Shown here piece after piece: positions 17,749 to 25,412 of a DNA stretch of 35,281 nucleotides. Source of the stretch: an uncultured Eubacteriales bacterium. Lineage in GTDB: Bacteria > Bacillota > Clostridia > Christensenellales > Borkfalkiaceae. The translations under genes and the position numbers were made by a program. The DNA is taken from positions 1 through 35,281 of the forward strand of contig ONQV01000006.1 of assembly GCA_900320065.1 (NCBI GenBank), in the 5' to 3' direction. The stretch's first letter is position 1; each line of letters begins with the position of its first letter. The notes under the pieces were generated by a model. The model saw nothing but the letters and a program-made list of their open reading frames with translations. It did not search any database and was not told the DNA's origin.

Positions 17749-18210
17749 TTAATTGAAATCTATATATTCGTTGACTTTTACGACGCTTTTAAGGTCGAAA
17801 GAAAACGTTTCCTTAACGGTTTTAAGCACTATCCTTTCGCCGTCGTAGGAAATCAGTTCGCCGTCGTAGAACTTTTTACCTTTCACCGCGGCGTAAAGTT
17901 TTACTTCCACCTTTTTACCTATATGCGAATTAAAGTCTTCCGCGGTCTTAAACGGTCTGTCCGCGCCCAAACTAGACACGTTAAGAGTGTACGGCTGCCC
18001 ATACGTCGGGTCTAACTCGTCCAAGGGGTCGAAAATCGCGTTATGCAATTTTTCGCAATCGTCTAAACTCACGCCGCCGGCCTTATCTATGAACACGGTT
18101 AAGGCGGGGCTTTTGCCTTGCTTAAATTCCACGTCGGCTACTGCTATCCCAAGCGGTGCGGCGTATTTTTCGCAAAGCGATTTTATCTCTTCCACGGGTT
18201 TTATTTTCAA
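17749..18210 (-). CDS. rimP: Ribosome maturation factor RimP
   Basis: Needed for 30S assembly. The 153-residue protein shows the N-terminal alpha/beta domain with LTVFIDKAGGVSLDDCEKLHNAI and DPLDELDPTYGQPYTLNVSSLGADRPF, followed by a C-terminal SH3-like barrel. The start is a TTG at 18210 with AAGGGGG upstream. It is the first gene of the nusA-infB operon, with a promoter at 18290-18318 and a terminator hairpin at 18233-18263 lying between promoter and gene. Confidence 0.95.
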   Translation of the reverse strand: MKIKPVEEIKSLCEKYAAPLGIAVADVEFKQGKSPALTVFIDKAGGVSLDDCEKLHNAIFDPLDELDPTYGQPYTLNVSSLGADRPFKTAEDFNSHIGKKVEVKLYAAVKGKKFYDGELISYDGERIVLKTVKETFSFDLKSVVKVNEYIDFN

Positions 18211-18226
18211 GGCTTTTACCCCCTTA

Positions 18227-18263
18227 CAAAAACTTATGAGAACGGGAAGTCCGTTCTCATAAG
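18227..18263 (-). terminator. Terminator hairpin in the rimP-nusA leader
   Basis: On the minus strand CTTATGAGAACGG (18263-18251) pairs perfectly over 13 bases with CCGTTCTCATAAG (18245-18233) around the loop ACTTC, and is followed by TTTTTGT. This is a textbook intrinsic terminator. The rimP TTG lies only about 17 bases beyond the T-tract, and the likely promoter is upstream of the hairpin. It either terminates read-through from ispG-polC or works as an attenuator of the rimP operon, or both. Confidence 0.88.
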
Positions 18264-18289
18264 CCAGAAAGTCTTAAAAGTACGATAAT

Positions 18290-18318
18290 AATATACCACA
18301 CTTTATTATTTTTTGCAA
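18290..18318 (-). promoter_or_regulatory. Promoter of the rimP-nusA-infB operon
   Basis: On the minus strand TTGCAA (18318-18313), 17-base spacer, TATATT (18295-18290). The expected start is near 18283, giving a leader of about 70 bases that contains the 13-bp terminator hairpin. It lies in the AT-rich gap after the PolC-like gene. Confidence 0.75.
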
Positions 18319-18361
18319 GCGTTTTTATAAATATTATGCGTTTTTTAAGCGGAAACGGCGG

Positions 18362-19903
18362 TTATTTCTTATTTTCGTCGTTTTTGTGCTTTATTTTCAT
18401 TAGTTCGATAAACGCTTCCGCGGTGGCGTACGCGTCGGAAAGCGCCCTGTGGTGACGGAACGCTATTCCGAAATAATCGGCAATGGTTTTAAGGTCGTGA
18501 TGGCGAAGCGCGGGCAAAAGCCGTCTTGACATTTCCAAAGTATCCATAACTTTATTACTTACTTCGTAGTCGTTCTCGTTTGCGAACCGCCTTAAAAAAC
18601 TCGTATCGAAAGGCGCGTTGTGCGCGACTATCACCGAATATTCTATAAATTTAAGAAAATCGGGCAACACCTTGTCTATTTTAGGCGCGTCTTTCACCAT
18701 TTCGGGGGTTATTCCCGTTATGTCTATTATTTCCTGCGAAATGGGATAATCGGGCTTTACGAGAGTGGTAAACTGTTCGGTAATTTTGCCCTTTTCTATC
18801 TTTACCGCCCCTATCTCGGTTATGCCGTTGTTCATAAAGTCCGTGCCCGTCGTTTCAAAGTCGAATACCACGAAAGTCTTTTCGGTAAGTTCTTCGGGCA
18901 GAACTTCGTTATAGTTAAACACCGTGCTGACCTTTACGGTGCTTGCGGGTTCGGGGAATACGAGTTTATAGTTTCGCGGCGCGGTCTTCTTGCGCCTGCT
19001 TTTTTTAACGAAATCGTCGGGAAAGGTACAACCGTTTATCTTGTCGAAGGTAAAACTTCTCCTGCCGCCGTATTCGCCCAAAGTTCCGCGTGCGATTATC
19101 GCGTCGCCCGCCTGCAATCTCTTTATCTTGTCGTAAGTCGTTTTTTTGGAAAAATAAACGCCGCTAAGCGTTCCGGTCGTGTCGTCGATATGGATTATGA
19201 AAAACGGTTTGCCGTTTTTGGTTTCGCGCTCCGTTATTTCGGTTATCTTGCCGCATACCGTATGCGTGCCGTCCGAAACGTCTTCTATGTAAACCGCGTT
19301 TTCGCCTATCGCGGGGTCGTCTATAACCAAAACGTCCCTTACCTTTATCGTGCGGTATTCTATTTTTTCAAGTTCGCCTTCAAACACTTCTTCGGATAAT
19401 AAATTTACCGAAACGCTATCGGGTTTTATCTCCGTGCCGCCGGCAAATTCCGAACAGAAATTTTTGGACAGAAACTCGTTGAGTTTTTTAAGCGCGCCGT
19501 TTTTGACGACGTATTCCGCGCCGTCTTTCGTTAAACGCAGTTTATACTTGACAAGATTGCCTTCCGTTACCACGGAAATATCTTCCTGCTCCAAAAATAT
19601 CGACACGGAAGGATAGTTGTCCTTTAAGAACTTAAACGCCGCGCGCACGATAAGGTCGCCGTTAGACACGATCTTCGCTACGTTTACTGTAACGCTCGAA
19701 AAAATCCTAGCGGTATTTTTTTCGCAGACGTCTAAAATCTTTTCGCGAAGAGCGGCGTCCACCGCCTTGTCGCATATAAAATTGTAAGTTACGGAACTCT
19801 TTTCCTTATCCACTTCAACGGAAGAAAGTTTTAAGTCTTTCAGCCTTTCGTCAAGCCCCGTCAGGGCGGATAAAAATTCCGCGCTGTTTTTTACCGTGTA
19901 CAT
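18362..19903 (-). CDS. PolC-like protein with OB and exonuclease domains but no polymerase
   Basis: 513 residues resembling only the front part of PolC, the Gram-positive replicative polymerase (usually about 1430). Residues 1-190 look like the PolC N-terminal domain. An OB fold lies at about 200-295 (FFIIHIDDTTGTLSGVYF). A DEDDh proofreading exonuclease domain at about 342-505 has all catalytic residues: Asp348 and Glu350 in DFETTG, Asp433 in HNAPFD, His485 and Asp490. The PHP motif and all palm, fingers and C-terminal domains are missing. Only about 150 bases separate its stop from rimP, so there is no broken polymerase remnant. It stands exactly where polC normally stands, and overlaps ispG by 13 bases. 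GGAG precedes the ATG. It should act as a 3'-5' exonuclease; a role as a trans-acting proofreader is inference. Confidence 0.88.
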   Translation of the reverse strand: MYTVKNSAEFLSALTGLDERLKDLKLSSVEVDKEKSSVTYNFICDKAVDAALREKILDVCEKNTARIFSSVTVNVAKIVSNGDLIVRAAFKFLKDNYPSVSIFLEQEDISVVTEGNLVKYKLRLTKDGAEYVVKNGALKKLNEFLSKNFCSEFAGGTEIKPDSVSVNLLSEEVFEGELEKIEYRTIKVRDVLVIDDPAIGENAVYIEDVSDGTHTVCGKITEITERETKNGKPFFIIHIDDTTGTLSGVYFSKKTTYDKIKRLQAGDAIIARGTLGEYGGRRSFTFDKINGCTFPDDFVKKSRRKKTAPRNYKLVFPEPASTVKVSTVFNYNEVLPEELTEKTFVVFDFETTGTDFMNNGITEIGAVKIEKGKITEQFTTLVKPDYPISQEIIDITGITPEMVKDAPKIDKVLPDFLKFIEYSVIVAHNAPFDTSFLRRFANENDYEVSNKVMDTLEMSRRLLPALRHHDLKTIADYFGIAFRHHRALSDAYATAEAFIELMKIKHKNDENKK

Positions 19904-20928
19904 TTATCTATCTCCGCAAAAAATTCGCGTTCCAAATCTTCCCTTTTCACCGTTTTAAGTATCTTTCCGTGCGAAAAGATGGCGCAACCGCCCTTTGCCC
20001 CCGCAACGCCGACGTCAGCGTCCGCCGATTCGCCTATTCCGTTCACCACGCAACCCATAACCGCTACTTTTATCGGCTTTTTGACGTTTTCCAAATATTT
20101 TTCGGTCTTTGCCGCAAACGCCATACAGTCCCACTCGCATCTGCCGCAAGTGGGGCAAGCGACGAGATTTGCGCCGGACGGCGCAAGTTCCAGCGCGGAA
20201 AGAATAGTCTTTGCCGCGACGACTTCGCGCACGGGGTTTGCGGAAAGGCTTACCCTTATCGTGTCGCCTATGCCTTTACTTAAAAGCGCGCCGAACGCCG
20301 CCGCGTTTTTTATCGTGCCGACGTATTCCGTGCCCGCTTCGGTAACGCCCAAATGCAACGGATACTCGGTCTTTTTCGCTATGTATTCGTAGGCTTTCAC
20401 GGTGAGCGGCACGCTCGACGCTTTGACCGAAACGACTATATCTTTCACGCCGTATTTTTCAAGAATAGCGACTTGCTTTAAAGCGCTTTCGGCGAGCGAA
20501 ACTTCGCTTTTACCGTACTTTCCCAAAAACTCTTTTTCTATACTGCCCGTATTAGAACCGACCCGTATCGGAATACGCGCGGACTTCGCCGCTTCCGCGA
20601 CTTTACGGACGTTTTCTTCGCTACCGATATTCCCCGGGTTTATGCGTATCTTGTCCGCGCCGCCTTCTATCGCGGCGAGAGCAAGCCTGTAATCGAAATG
20701 AATATCCGCGACGAGCGGCATCTTAACCGCCTTTTTTATTTCGCGGAAGGCTTTGGCGTCTTCCTTATCGAGTACGGAAAACCGCAGAATATCGCACCCC
20801 GCGTTTTCGAGTTCGACCGCTTGGCCGATAGCGGCTTGCGTACAGGTCTTTTCGGTCGCCATGGATTGAACCGCTATTTTAGCGCCGCCGCCGACGGCGA
20901 CGTTTCCTATCGTAACTTTTTTGCTCAT
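19891..20928 (-). CDS. ispG: 4-hydroxy-3-methylbut-2-enyl-diphosphate synthase
   Basis: Iron-sulfur enzyme of the MEP isoprenoid pathway, converting MEcPP to HMBPP. The N-terminal TIM barrel shows VQSMATEKT and VADIHFDYRLAL. The [4Fe-4S] ligands are Cys258 and Cys261 in CPTCGRC and Cys293 in MGCVVNGIGE, with the conserved Glu300. The length of 345 residues is normal. The ATG has no ribosome binding site, and a TACAAT -10 box ends ten bases before it, so the transcript probably has almost no leader. The PolC-like gene overlaps its end. dxr and rseP, which usually precede ispG in Firmicutes, are absent here; the phage module occupies that position. Confidence 0.97.
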   Translation of the reverse strand: MSKKVTIGNVAVGGGAKIAVQSMATEKTCTQAAIGQAVELENAGCDILRFSVLDKEDAKAFREIKKAVKMPLVADIHFDYRLALAAIEGGADKIRINPGNIGSEENVRKVAEAAKSARIPIRVGSNTGSIEKEFLGKYGKSEVSLAESALKQVAILEKYGVKDIVVSVKASSVPLTVKAYEYIAKKTEYPLHLGVTEAGTEYVGTIKNAAAFGALLSKGIGDTIRVSLSANPVREVVAAKTILSALELAPSGANLVACPTCGRCEWDCMAFAAKTEKYLENVKKPIKVAVMGCVVNGIGESADADVGVAGAKGGCAIFSHGKILKTVKREDLEREFFAEIDKCTR

Positions 20929-20938
20929 ATCGGTTTAT

Positions 20939-20967
20939 ATTGTATCACAACTTTAAAAATAAGTAAA
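20939..20967 (-). promoter_or_regulatory. Candidate ispG promoter
   Basis: On the minus strand TTTACT (20967-20962), 17-base spacer, TACAAT (20944-20939). The -10 box is good and the -35 box is weak; the -35 touches the foot of the phage-module terminator. The expected start is about four bases before the ispG ATG. Confidence 0.6.
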
Positions 20968-21008
20968 GCCCGAAAACGGAAAGACTTTCGTTTTCCGTGT
21001 TTCGGGCT
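20951..21008 (-). terminator. Strong terminator closing the phage module
   Basis: On the minus strand AGCCCGAAA (21008-21000) pairs with TTTCGGGCT (20975-20967), and after one bulged base ACGGAAA pairs with TTTCCGT, giving about 16 bp around a nine-base loop. TTTACTTATTTTT follows. It starts eight bases after the last phage gene stop and insulates ispG from the module. Confidence 0.88.
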
Positions 21009-21015
21009 GTCCCTT

Positions 21016-21912
21016 TTATTCGTCCGCAAGCGATCTGTACATATAAACCACGTTTGAATAATAATCGTCGAGATAAATGGCGACTTTCGTGTCGTGCGCT
21101 ATCTGCTGAAAAGCGGTCAAGGGCGCAAGAGTATCGAAGTACGCACAGACGCAATCGATAGCGTCTTTATAATACCCCATTTCCACGAGTTGGTCTTTGG
21201 TGAAGAAATTAGACGCGATATTCATATATCTTAACTCCAAAGAACGCGTGGTGGTTATTATGCTGTTCGCCGCGCGCTGTTCTTTTTCGTCAAGTCCGTT
21301 GTTGTACTTAAATATCTCGCGTATAAGTTTGTTTTCGTCGTCCTTTATCTTGTCTTCTTCGGCAAGTATCTCGTAGCTGAATACTTGCGAATAATAAGTG
21401 TCCGCGCCGGCAAGGTCGGATTGAAGCCGCGTTATTCTCGCCTGCGCCGCCGCTATCTTTTCGTCGTAACTTGCATCGATCGAAGTTATCTCCGCGGCGA
21501 GCGCCGTTTGAAGGTCGGCGATACGGTCTATCACTACGCTGCTTTGGGCGATGCCGCGCTTTACCGCTTCGCGCTCGGCTTTTAAGGTCGCAGCGGCGTA
21601 AGATTCTCTCGCGGCGGCTTCGGCGGCGGTCTTTTGCGCGCCGTACAAGGTTACCTTTTCTCCGAGTTCCGCTATCTCGTCGGAAATCTTTTTCTTGTAA
21701 TTAAGCACCTTTTCCGTCTGCGCGCTTTTTAGCGCGGTCCGCGCCTTCGCCGTAATCTCGGCGGCGGTCATGGGCGTATAAGTCATCCTGTCGAGTTCGA
21801 GTTCGTTTAACGTTACGTCCGTATCCGCTTGCCTTTGTATTCTGTAATAGTAAAATATCTGCTGTAATATTTCGTACATTTCGTTTTTTGTGGTCGGTGT
21901 GTTGAAAGTCAT
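21016..21912 (-). CDS. Coiled-coil protein ending the virion module
   Basis: 298 residues, Ala/Glu/Lys-rich and strongly helical, with predicted coiled coil over about residues 55-200 (for example repeated patterns in KTAAEAAARESYAAATLKAE and QTALAAEITSIDASYDEKIA). The C-terminal 90 residues are more globular and aromatic-rich. I do not recognise a family. Its position after the gp10-like protein matches that of the trimeric tail needle gp26 in P22, and length and coiled-coil content fit, but this is positional inference. A tail appendage or internal virion protein is also possible. GGAG precedes the ATG. It lies two bases after the upstream gene stop. Confidence 0.6.
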   Translation of the reverse strand: MTFNTPTTKNEMYEILQQIFYYYRIQRQADTDVTLNELELDRMTYTPMTAAEITAKARTALKSAQTEKVLNYKKKISDEIAELGEKVTLYGAQKTAAEAAARESYAAATLKAEREAVKRGIAQSSVVIDRIADLQTALAAEITSIDASYDEKIAAAQARITRLQSDLAGADTYYSQVFSYEILAEEDKIKDDENKLIREIFKYNNGLDEKEQRAANSIITTTRSLELRYMNIASNFFTKDQLVEMGYYKDAIDCVCAYFDTLAPLTAFQQIAHDTKVAIYLDDYYSNVVYMYRSLADE

Positions 21913-21914
21913 TT

Positions 21915-23111
21915 TTATTCTCCGTAAATGATATAGTGTACCGCTAATCGGTACAATTTAAAGTCTTCGCTCGCGTTTTCAAATCCGATCGAAAAACTTT
22001 TGCCGTGCACGAAACACGAAACTTCGTTGCACTTTTCGGTAAGCGTGGCGCGGAACACTCCGTCGCCCCGTACTACGATATTCGCGCAACCGCGGATATG
22101 CGCTTCCACCCTGCAAACGGACTTTCTTCGGCAACTGCCGAAGTCGTACTCGTCCGAATACTCTGCGGCGACCGTTTCCACGTCCGCTTTCGCGGTAATT
22201 TCGTAAAGATAGTCGTCGCCGGATTTCACGGCATAACCGTTAAAAGCGGTATATTCCGTTAAGGTTTGCAAAGTTTCGCGCTCTTTTACCGTATCGTAAA
22301 CGTAGAGATACGCGGCGTCCCCCGAAGTAAAGGGAAGGACGTAAAGCCCGCCTTTTCCGCCCGCCGTACCGAAAGAAGACACCGCTACGGAAGATATCGC
22401 TTCGCCCGTCCGCTTTATTTTTCCGCCAGAGAAAACGCAAAGTCCGTCGCCGCTTATAAAACACACGCGGTCGCCCGTCCCGAAAACCGTGCCCTTTTTA
22501 ACGTCGAGAGCGAAAGTCGGTACTTTTTCGAGTTTAAACTCGTATTCTTCACCGTAGGGCGTAACGGTATACGCCGCGTGCTCGCACACGACCGAAAGAG
22601 TTTTGCCGTCGCCGTAGAGATATAATATCTCTCCGTCCGCCTTATCCGCTTGAATAAAGCCGCCAAAGTCGAGTCCCACGGTAAAATCGGTAAAATCGAA
22701 TTCTTCGGAAAACTTTATCTTGTCGCCGCTTGAAATAAACAGCCTGCCCGCGAAATACGCGCACGAAGTCCCGTAAGGCACGCCCGTTACGCTTTCCGCT
22801 CCGACCTTCGCCGCGACGTCGCTTATAAACAGTACGGTTTTGACGCCGTTTTTTATAACGGGCGCGACTATCGGCGGCACGGCGCTCGTAAACCCCGTGG
22901 AAATAAGCGCGTCGTTCGTTATCTTATAAAGCGTACCGTTTAAGCAATAAACGTACGTATCGCCGTCCACGTCGTAGAATTTCACGGGAGTTACGCCGGA
23001 TACGCTTATCTGCGTCTTTTTAAAGCGCGCTTTAAGCGAAGATTTTACGGCGTCGCCGAATTCACGCTCGAACACGCGGGGTTTATAGGACACCCGCTCG
23101 AAATCGTTCAT
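21915..23111 (-). CDS. Beta-rich tail protein, P22 gp10-like by position
   Basis: 398 residues, nearly all beta strand, with repeating blocks such as VYCLNGTLYKIT, GRLFISSGDKIKFS, DGEILYLYGDGKTLSVV and DYLYEITAK, which resemble blades of a beta-propeller. P22 gp10, the tail hub that seals packaged DNA, follows gp4 in the same order. I chose the ATG at 23111: it overlaps the stop of the preceding gene as ATGA, the pattern of coupled genes. A frame extending upstream to 23189 only copies the other gene's region. There is no signal peptide. Assignment as tail hub or nozzle is inference from order and fold type. Confidence 0.65.
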   Translation of the reverse strand: MNDFERVSYKPRVFEREFGDAVKSSLKARFKKTQISVSGVTPVKFYDVDGDTYVYCLNGTLYKITNDALISTGFTSAVPPIVAPVIKNGVKTVLFISDVAAKVGAESVTGVPYGTSCAYFAGRLFISSGDKIKFSEEFDFTDFTVGLDFGGFIQADKADGEILYLYGDGKTLSVVCEHAAYTVTPYGEEYEFKLEKVPTFALDVKKGTVFGTGDRVCFISGDGLCVFSGGKIKRTGEAISSVAVSSFGTAGGKGGLYVLPFTSGDAAYLYVYDTVKERETLQTLTEYTAFNGYAVKSGDDYLYEITAKADVETVAAEYSDEYDFGSCRRKSVCRVEAHIRGCANIVVRGDGVFRATLTEKCNEVSCFVHGKSFSIGFENASEDFKLYRLAVHYIIYGE

Positions 23112-23671
23112 AACCAGCACCTGCCTTTCATTTTCGCACTTTTGGGAAGCGCTATGCGTTCCACTCCCGCGGTATAGCGTTTGCGCCATAAAATCGCTTC
23201 TTCGAATCTCCCTTGCGTTACGCAGTATTCCGCGGCGACGCCGTAGCCTAAAAGAGCGGCGGTAACGTCATTTTTAAAACCCACGGAATCGTTTAAACCG
23301 TAATTTGCAGGCGCATACTCGTACTCCACCGTATATTCGCCGCCGAACACATTTAAGTATTCGGGAAAAAGTTTAAATTCCGCGTCGTGTCCGAACTGAT
23401 TTTTGACGGACAGTATGCGGGTAACGTTATGCGTAAGGTTTGCGAAAACTATTTTTCCGTTTGAAGTTTGCACCGTTTCGGCGCAGATCATAGGAATATA
23501 GGAAGCCGCAAGTTCCGATATAACGAGATTAGATAGTCTTGTAAGCGAGTCCACGGCGCTCGCCGTCGCTGTGGCGAGCGCAGGAGACGGCGAATCGGAA
23601 TTAAGATATTCCGTTACGTCGGTAAGATTTAAGAAGGTCGCCGCGCTTTTTATTATGTCTTTGATTGTCAT
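23108..23671 (-). CDS. Head-tail adaptor, P22 gp4-like
   Basis: 187-residue protein whose helical first half (IKDIIKSAATFLNLTDVTEYL, then a long SRLSNLVISELA-like helix) and beta central part fit a connector protein that docks under the portal and starts the tail. Order after the capsid gene and before a propeller-like protein matches P22 gp4 (166 residues). AAAGGGG precedes the ATG. The gene starts about 20 bases after the terminator that follows the capsid gene, so it should be made in smaller amounts than capsid. Clostridial prophages encode similar small proteins in this place. Confidence 0.65.
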   Translation of the reverse strand: MTIKDIIKSAATFLNLTDVTEYLNSDSPSPALATATASAVDSLTRLSNLVISELAASYIPMICAETVQTSNGKIVFANLTHNVTRILSVKNQFGHDAEFKLFPEYLNVFGGEYTVEYEYAPANYGLNDSVGFKNDVTAALLGYGVAAEYCVTQGRFEEAILWRKRYTAGVERIALPKSAKMKGRCWL

Positions 23672-23688
23672 TTATTTACCCCTTTAAG

Positions 23689-23722
23689 GTAAAAAACGCC
23701 GAGCCGAACGGTCGGCTCGGCG
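23689..23722 (-). terminator. Terminator directly after the major capsid gene
   Basis: On the minus strand CGCCGAGCCG (23722-23713) pairs perfectly over 10 bp with CGGCTCGGCG (23706-23697), around ACCGTT, followed by TTTTTTACC. It lies inside the phage operon, 52 bases after the capsid stop and about 18 before the next start. It should lower transcription of the adaptor and tail genes relative to capsid. Confidence 0.9.
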
Positions 23723-23774
23723 TAAATTACGCTTGTAATTTTATTTTTTGATTAAACTTTACGCAACTTTCCCG

Positions 23775-24956
23775 TTACGCTTCGTTAATGCCTTTAAGCA
23801 CGCCTTGCGCGTACGGACGGCTGCACATAAGTTCGGCGTATTTGACGAGCGTCGCGGTATAGACGGGTTTCCCCGGAATCTGACGAAGCACTTTCCCGTC
23901 GTCGCCCGTAAGCCACTGCCAGTCGCAAAGTTGGTTGAGCGAAAAATCCTTGGTGTTTAAGATATACATGGTATTTTTCTGACAGAATCTGTCCGCAACG
24001 ATCGGAATACCGTTAAAGGACAACGCCTTGTATCCGCCCGCGAGATCGACGGTATTGACTACGCGCTTATTCGCGGCGAAAAGATTGATGAGCGCGCGAC
24101 GAACGCCGAAAGACGTAACTATCAGGTTAGCGGGGTCGCCGCCGGCTTCTTCGATAGTATCGAGCATCGTTTGAATAGCGCCTTCGGTAATAGCGCCGAC
24201 GTTCGTAGCAACCTTCGGGTTTATCCAAGGATTGTCTTCCTTGCTTACGCCGTAAAGAGTGTCGACGTCGCTGTCGAAGATAGCCGCAAGTCCGGTGAGT
24301 TCGTTATTGAAAGAACCGTGCATAACGAAACACGAATCGTCGGGGATATCCGAAGTCAAAAACGTCGCGCCGCCGAGTTTGACGGTTTTATTTACTCTGT
24401 CGATATAAATAATTCTTCTTTCTGTGGCGTCGTCAACGGGAAAATCGTCGGAATCGTAAATATCGACCACCATACCTTCCATCAGGAACGTTACGTCGTC
24501 GACCGTGAATATATTGTCGTCGTCCACGTCGGTGATATTCGCGAGTTTGCCCGTGCCGTTGCCGAAAAGCATTCTGCCGAGATTGAAGGCCGAAGCCTTT
24601 ACGAGTCCGTCCATTTCGGAATTCAAAAGGGATACGAACGCGCCCGAATTGTTTTCGGAAGCCCTTATCGCCTTGTCGGAAATTTCCACGTTGCCGTAAA
24701 GGTTTTTAAGCGAAGACGTGAACTGAACGTAGTTGTTGCCGGAAGCCTTCGGAAGAGCGCCGTCTTCCGTTCCCGCACCCACGCCGCCGTTTACGCCGTA
24801 GATTGCGAGTTGCTTTACTTCTTTGCCCCATACGTTGTCGCTGGTTTTTTTGATTTGCGCTAAAAACGGGTTTACGTAATTGTCAAGTTGTTCGGACACC
24901 GCTTCCAAATAATAAGATTTGAGCGCGCTGTCCGCGTTGGTTAAAGTTACTGCCAT
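23775..24956 (-). CDS. Phage major capsid protein, HK97-like
   Basis: 393-residue coat protein. The N-terminus (AVTLTNADSALKSYYLEAVSEQLD) and the following NPFLAQIKKTSDNVWGKEV, GALPKAS and LYGNVEISDKAI segments match capsid proteins of clostridial phages with an HK97 fold. The C-terminal part has the usual NGIPIVADRFCQKNTMYILNTKDF segment. There is no N-terminal delta domain long enough to scaffold itself; a separate scaffold gene lies upstream. AAAGGAG precedes the ATG by six bases, a strong site fitting high expression. The frame is intact. Confidence 0.88.
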   Translation of the reverse strand: MAVTLTNADSALKSYYLEAVSEQLDNYVNPFLAQIKKTSDNVWGKEVKQLAIYGVNGGVGAGTEDGALPKASGNNYVQFTSSLKNLYGNVEISDKAIRASENNSGAFVSLLNSEMDGLVKASAFNLGRMLFGNGTGKLANITDVDDDNIFTVDDVTFLMEGMVVDIYDSDDFPVDDATERRIIYIDRVNKTVKLGGATFLTSDIPDDSCFVMHGSFNNELTGLAAIFDSDVDTLYGVSKEDNPWINPKVATNVGAITEGAIQTMLDTIEEAGGDPANLIVTSFGVRRALINLFAANKRVVNTVDLAGGYKALSFNGIPIVADRFCQKNTMYILNTKDFSLNQLCDWQWLTGDDGKVLRQIPGKPVYTATLVKYAELMCSRPYAQGVLKGINEA

Positions 24957-24983
24957 ATTTTCTCCTTTTATTTTAAGTTATCG

Positions 24984-25412
24984 TTATTTTGCGAGCATTT
25001 CTTTGGCGAGTGCGCCCGCTTCCTCTACCGTTCTCGGCTTATTTACGGGAGTTTTCACCCCCGTACCGAAACCGTCCATAACTATCGCCTTGCTTCTCGC
25101 GCCCATAATCTCTTTCAGGTAGCCTTTAAGAAAGTTTTCCTTGTCCTCGTCGGTTATACCCGAAACGCGATTTTCGGTTTCTTCCGATTTTTCCGTCGGG
25201 ATACTCTTGTCGACGGCGGCGGATTTTTCCGCTTCCAACTCCTTTATTCTCTGACAGCGTTTGGTAAATTCAGATTGTAAGGAATTGTATGCGTTAAGCA
25301 ACGCGTTCACGTCTTTAAACTTGCCTAACGAGACGGAAGCCGCTGTCTCCGTTTCATTTACCTTTTCCGTTTGCGTCAATTCTTCCGTTTGTTCTGTTTT
25401 CGGTTCGTTCAT
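24984..25412 (-). CDS. Phage scaffolding protein
   Basis: 142-residue, highly charged helical protein. The N-terminal 25 residues are Glu/Thr-rich and disordered; the segment FKDVNALLNAYNSLQSEFTK with a following coiled coil (RCQRIKELEAEK) is typical of scaffold proteins that guide coat assembly. It lies between portal and capsid genes as in P22 and many clostridial phages, but is about half the length of P22 gp8. It overlaps the portal stop by four bases (ATGA) and has AAAGGAG upstream. Confidence 0.78.
   Translation of the reverse strand: MNEPKTEQTEELTQTEKVNETETAASVSLGKFKDVNALLNAYNSLQSEFTKRCQRIKELEAEKSAAVDKSIPTEKSEETENRVSGITDEDKENFLKGYLKEIMGARSKAIVMDGFGTGVKTPVNKPRTVEEAGALAKEMLAK

Noticed and set aside
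18230..18362. Frameshift or sequencing error truncating PolC
   Set aside because: Only about 150 bases separate the stop from rimP, and they are AT-rich promoter sequence with no polymerase coding in any frame.
18620..19399. 259-codon plus-strand frame opposite the PolC-like gene
   Set aside because: Shadow of the exonuclease coding frame, with no homology signal or start site.
24171..24863. 230-codon plus-strand frame opposite the capsid gene
   Set aside because: Shadow frame; the capsid frame on the minus strand is recognised and has a strong ribosome binding site.
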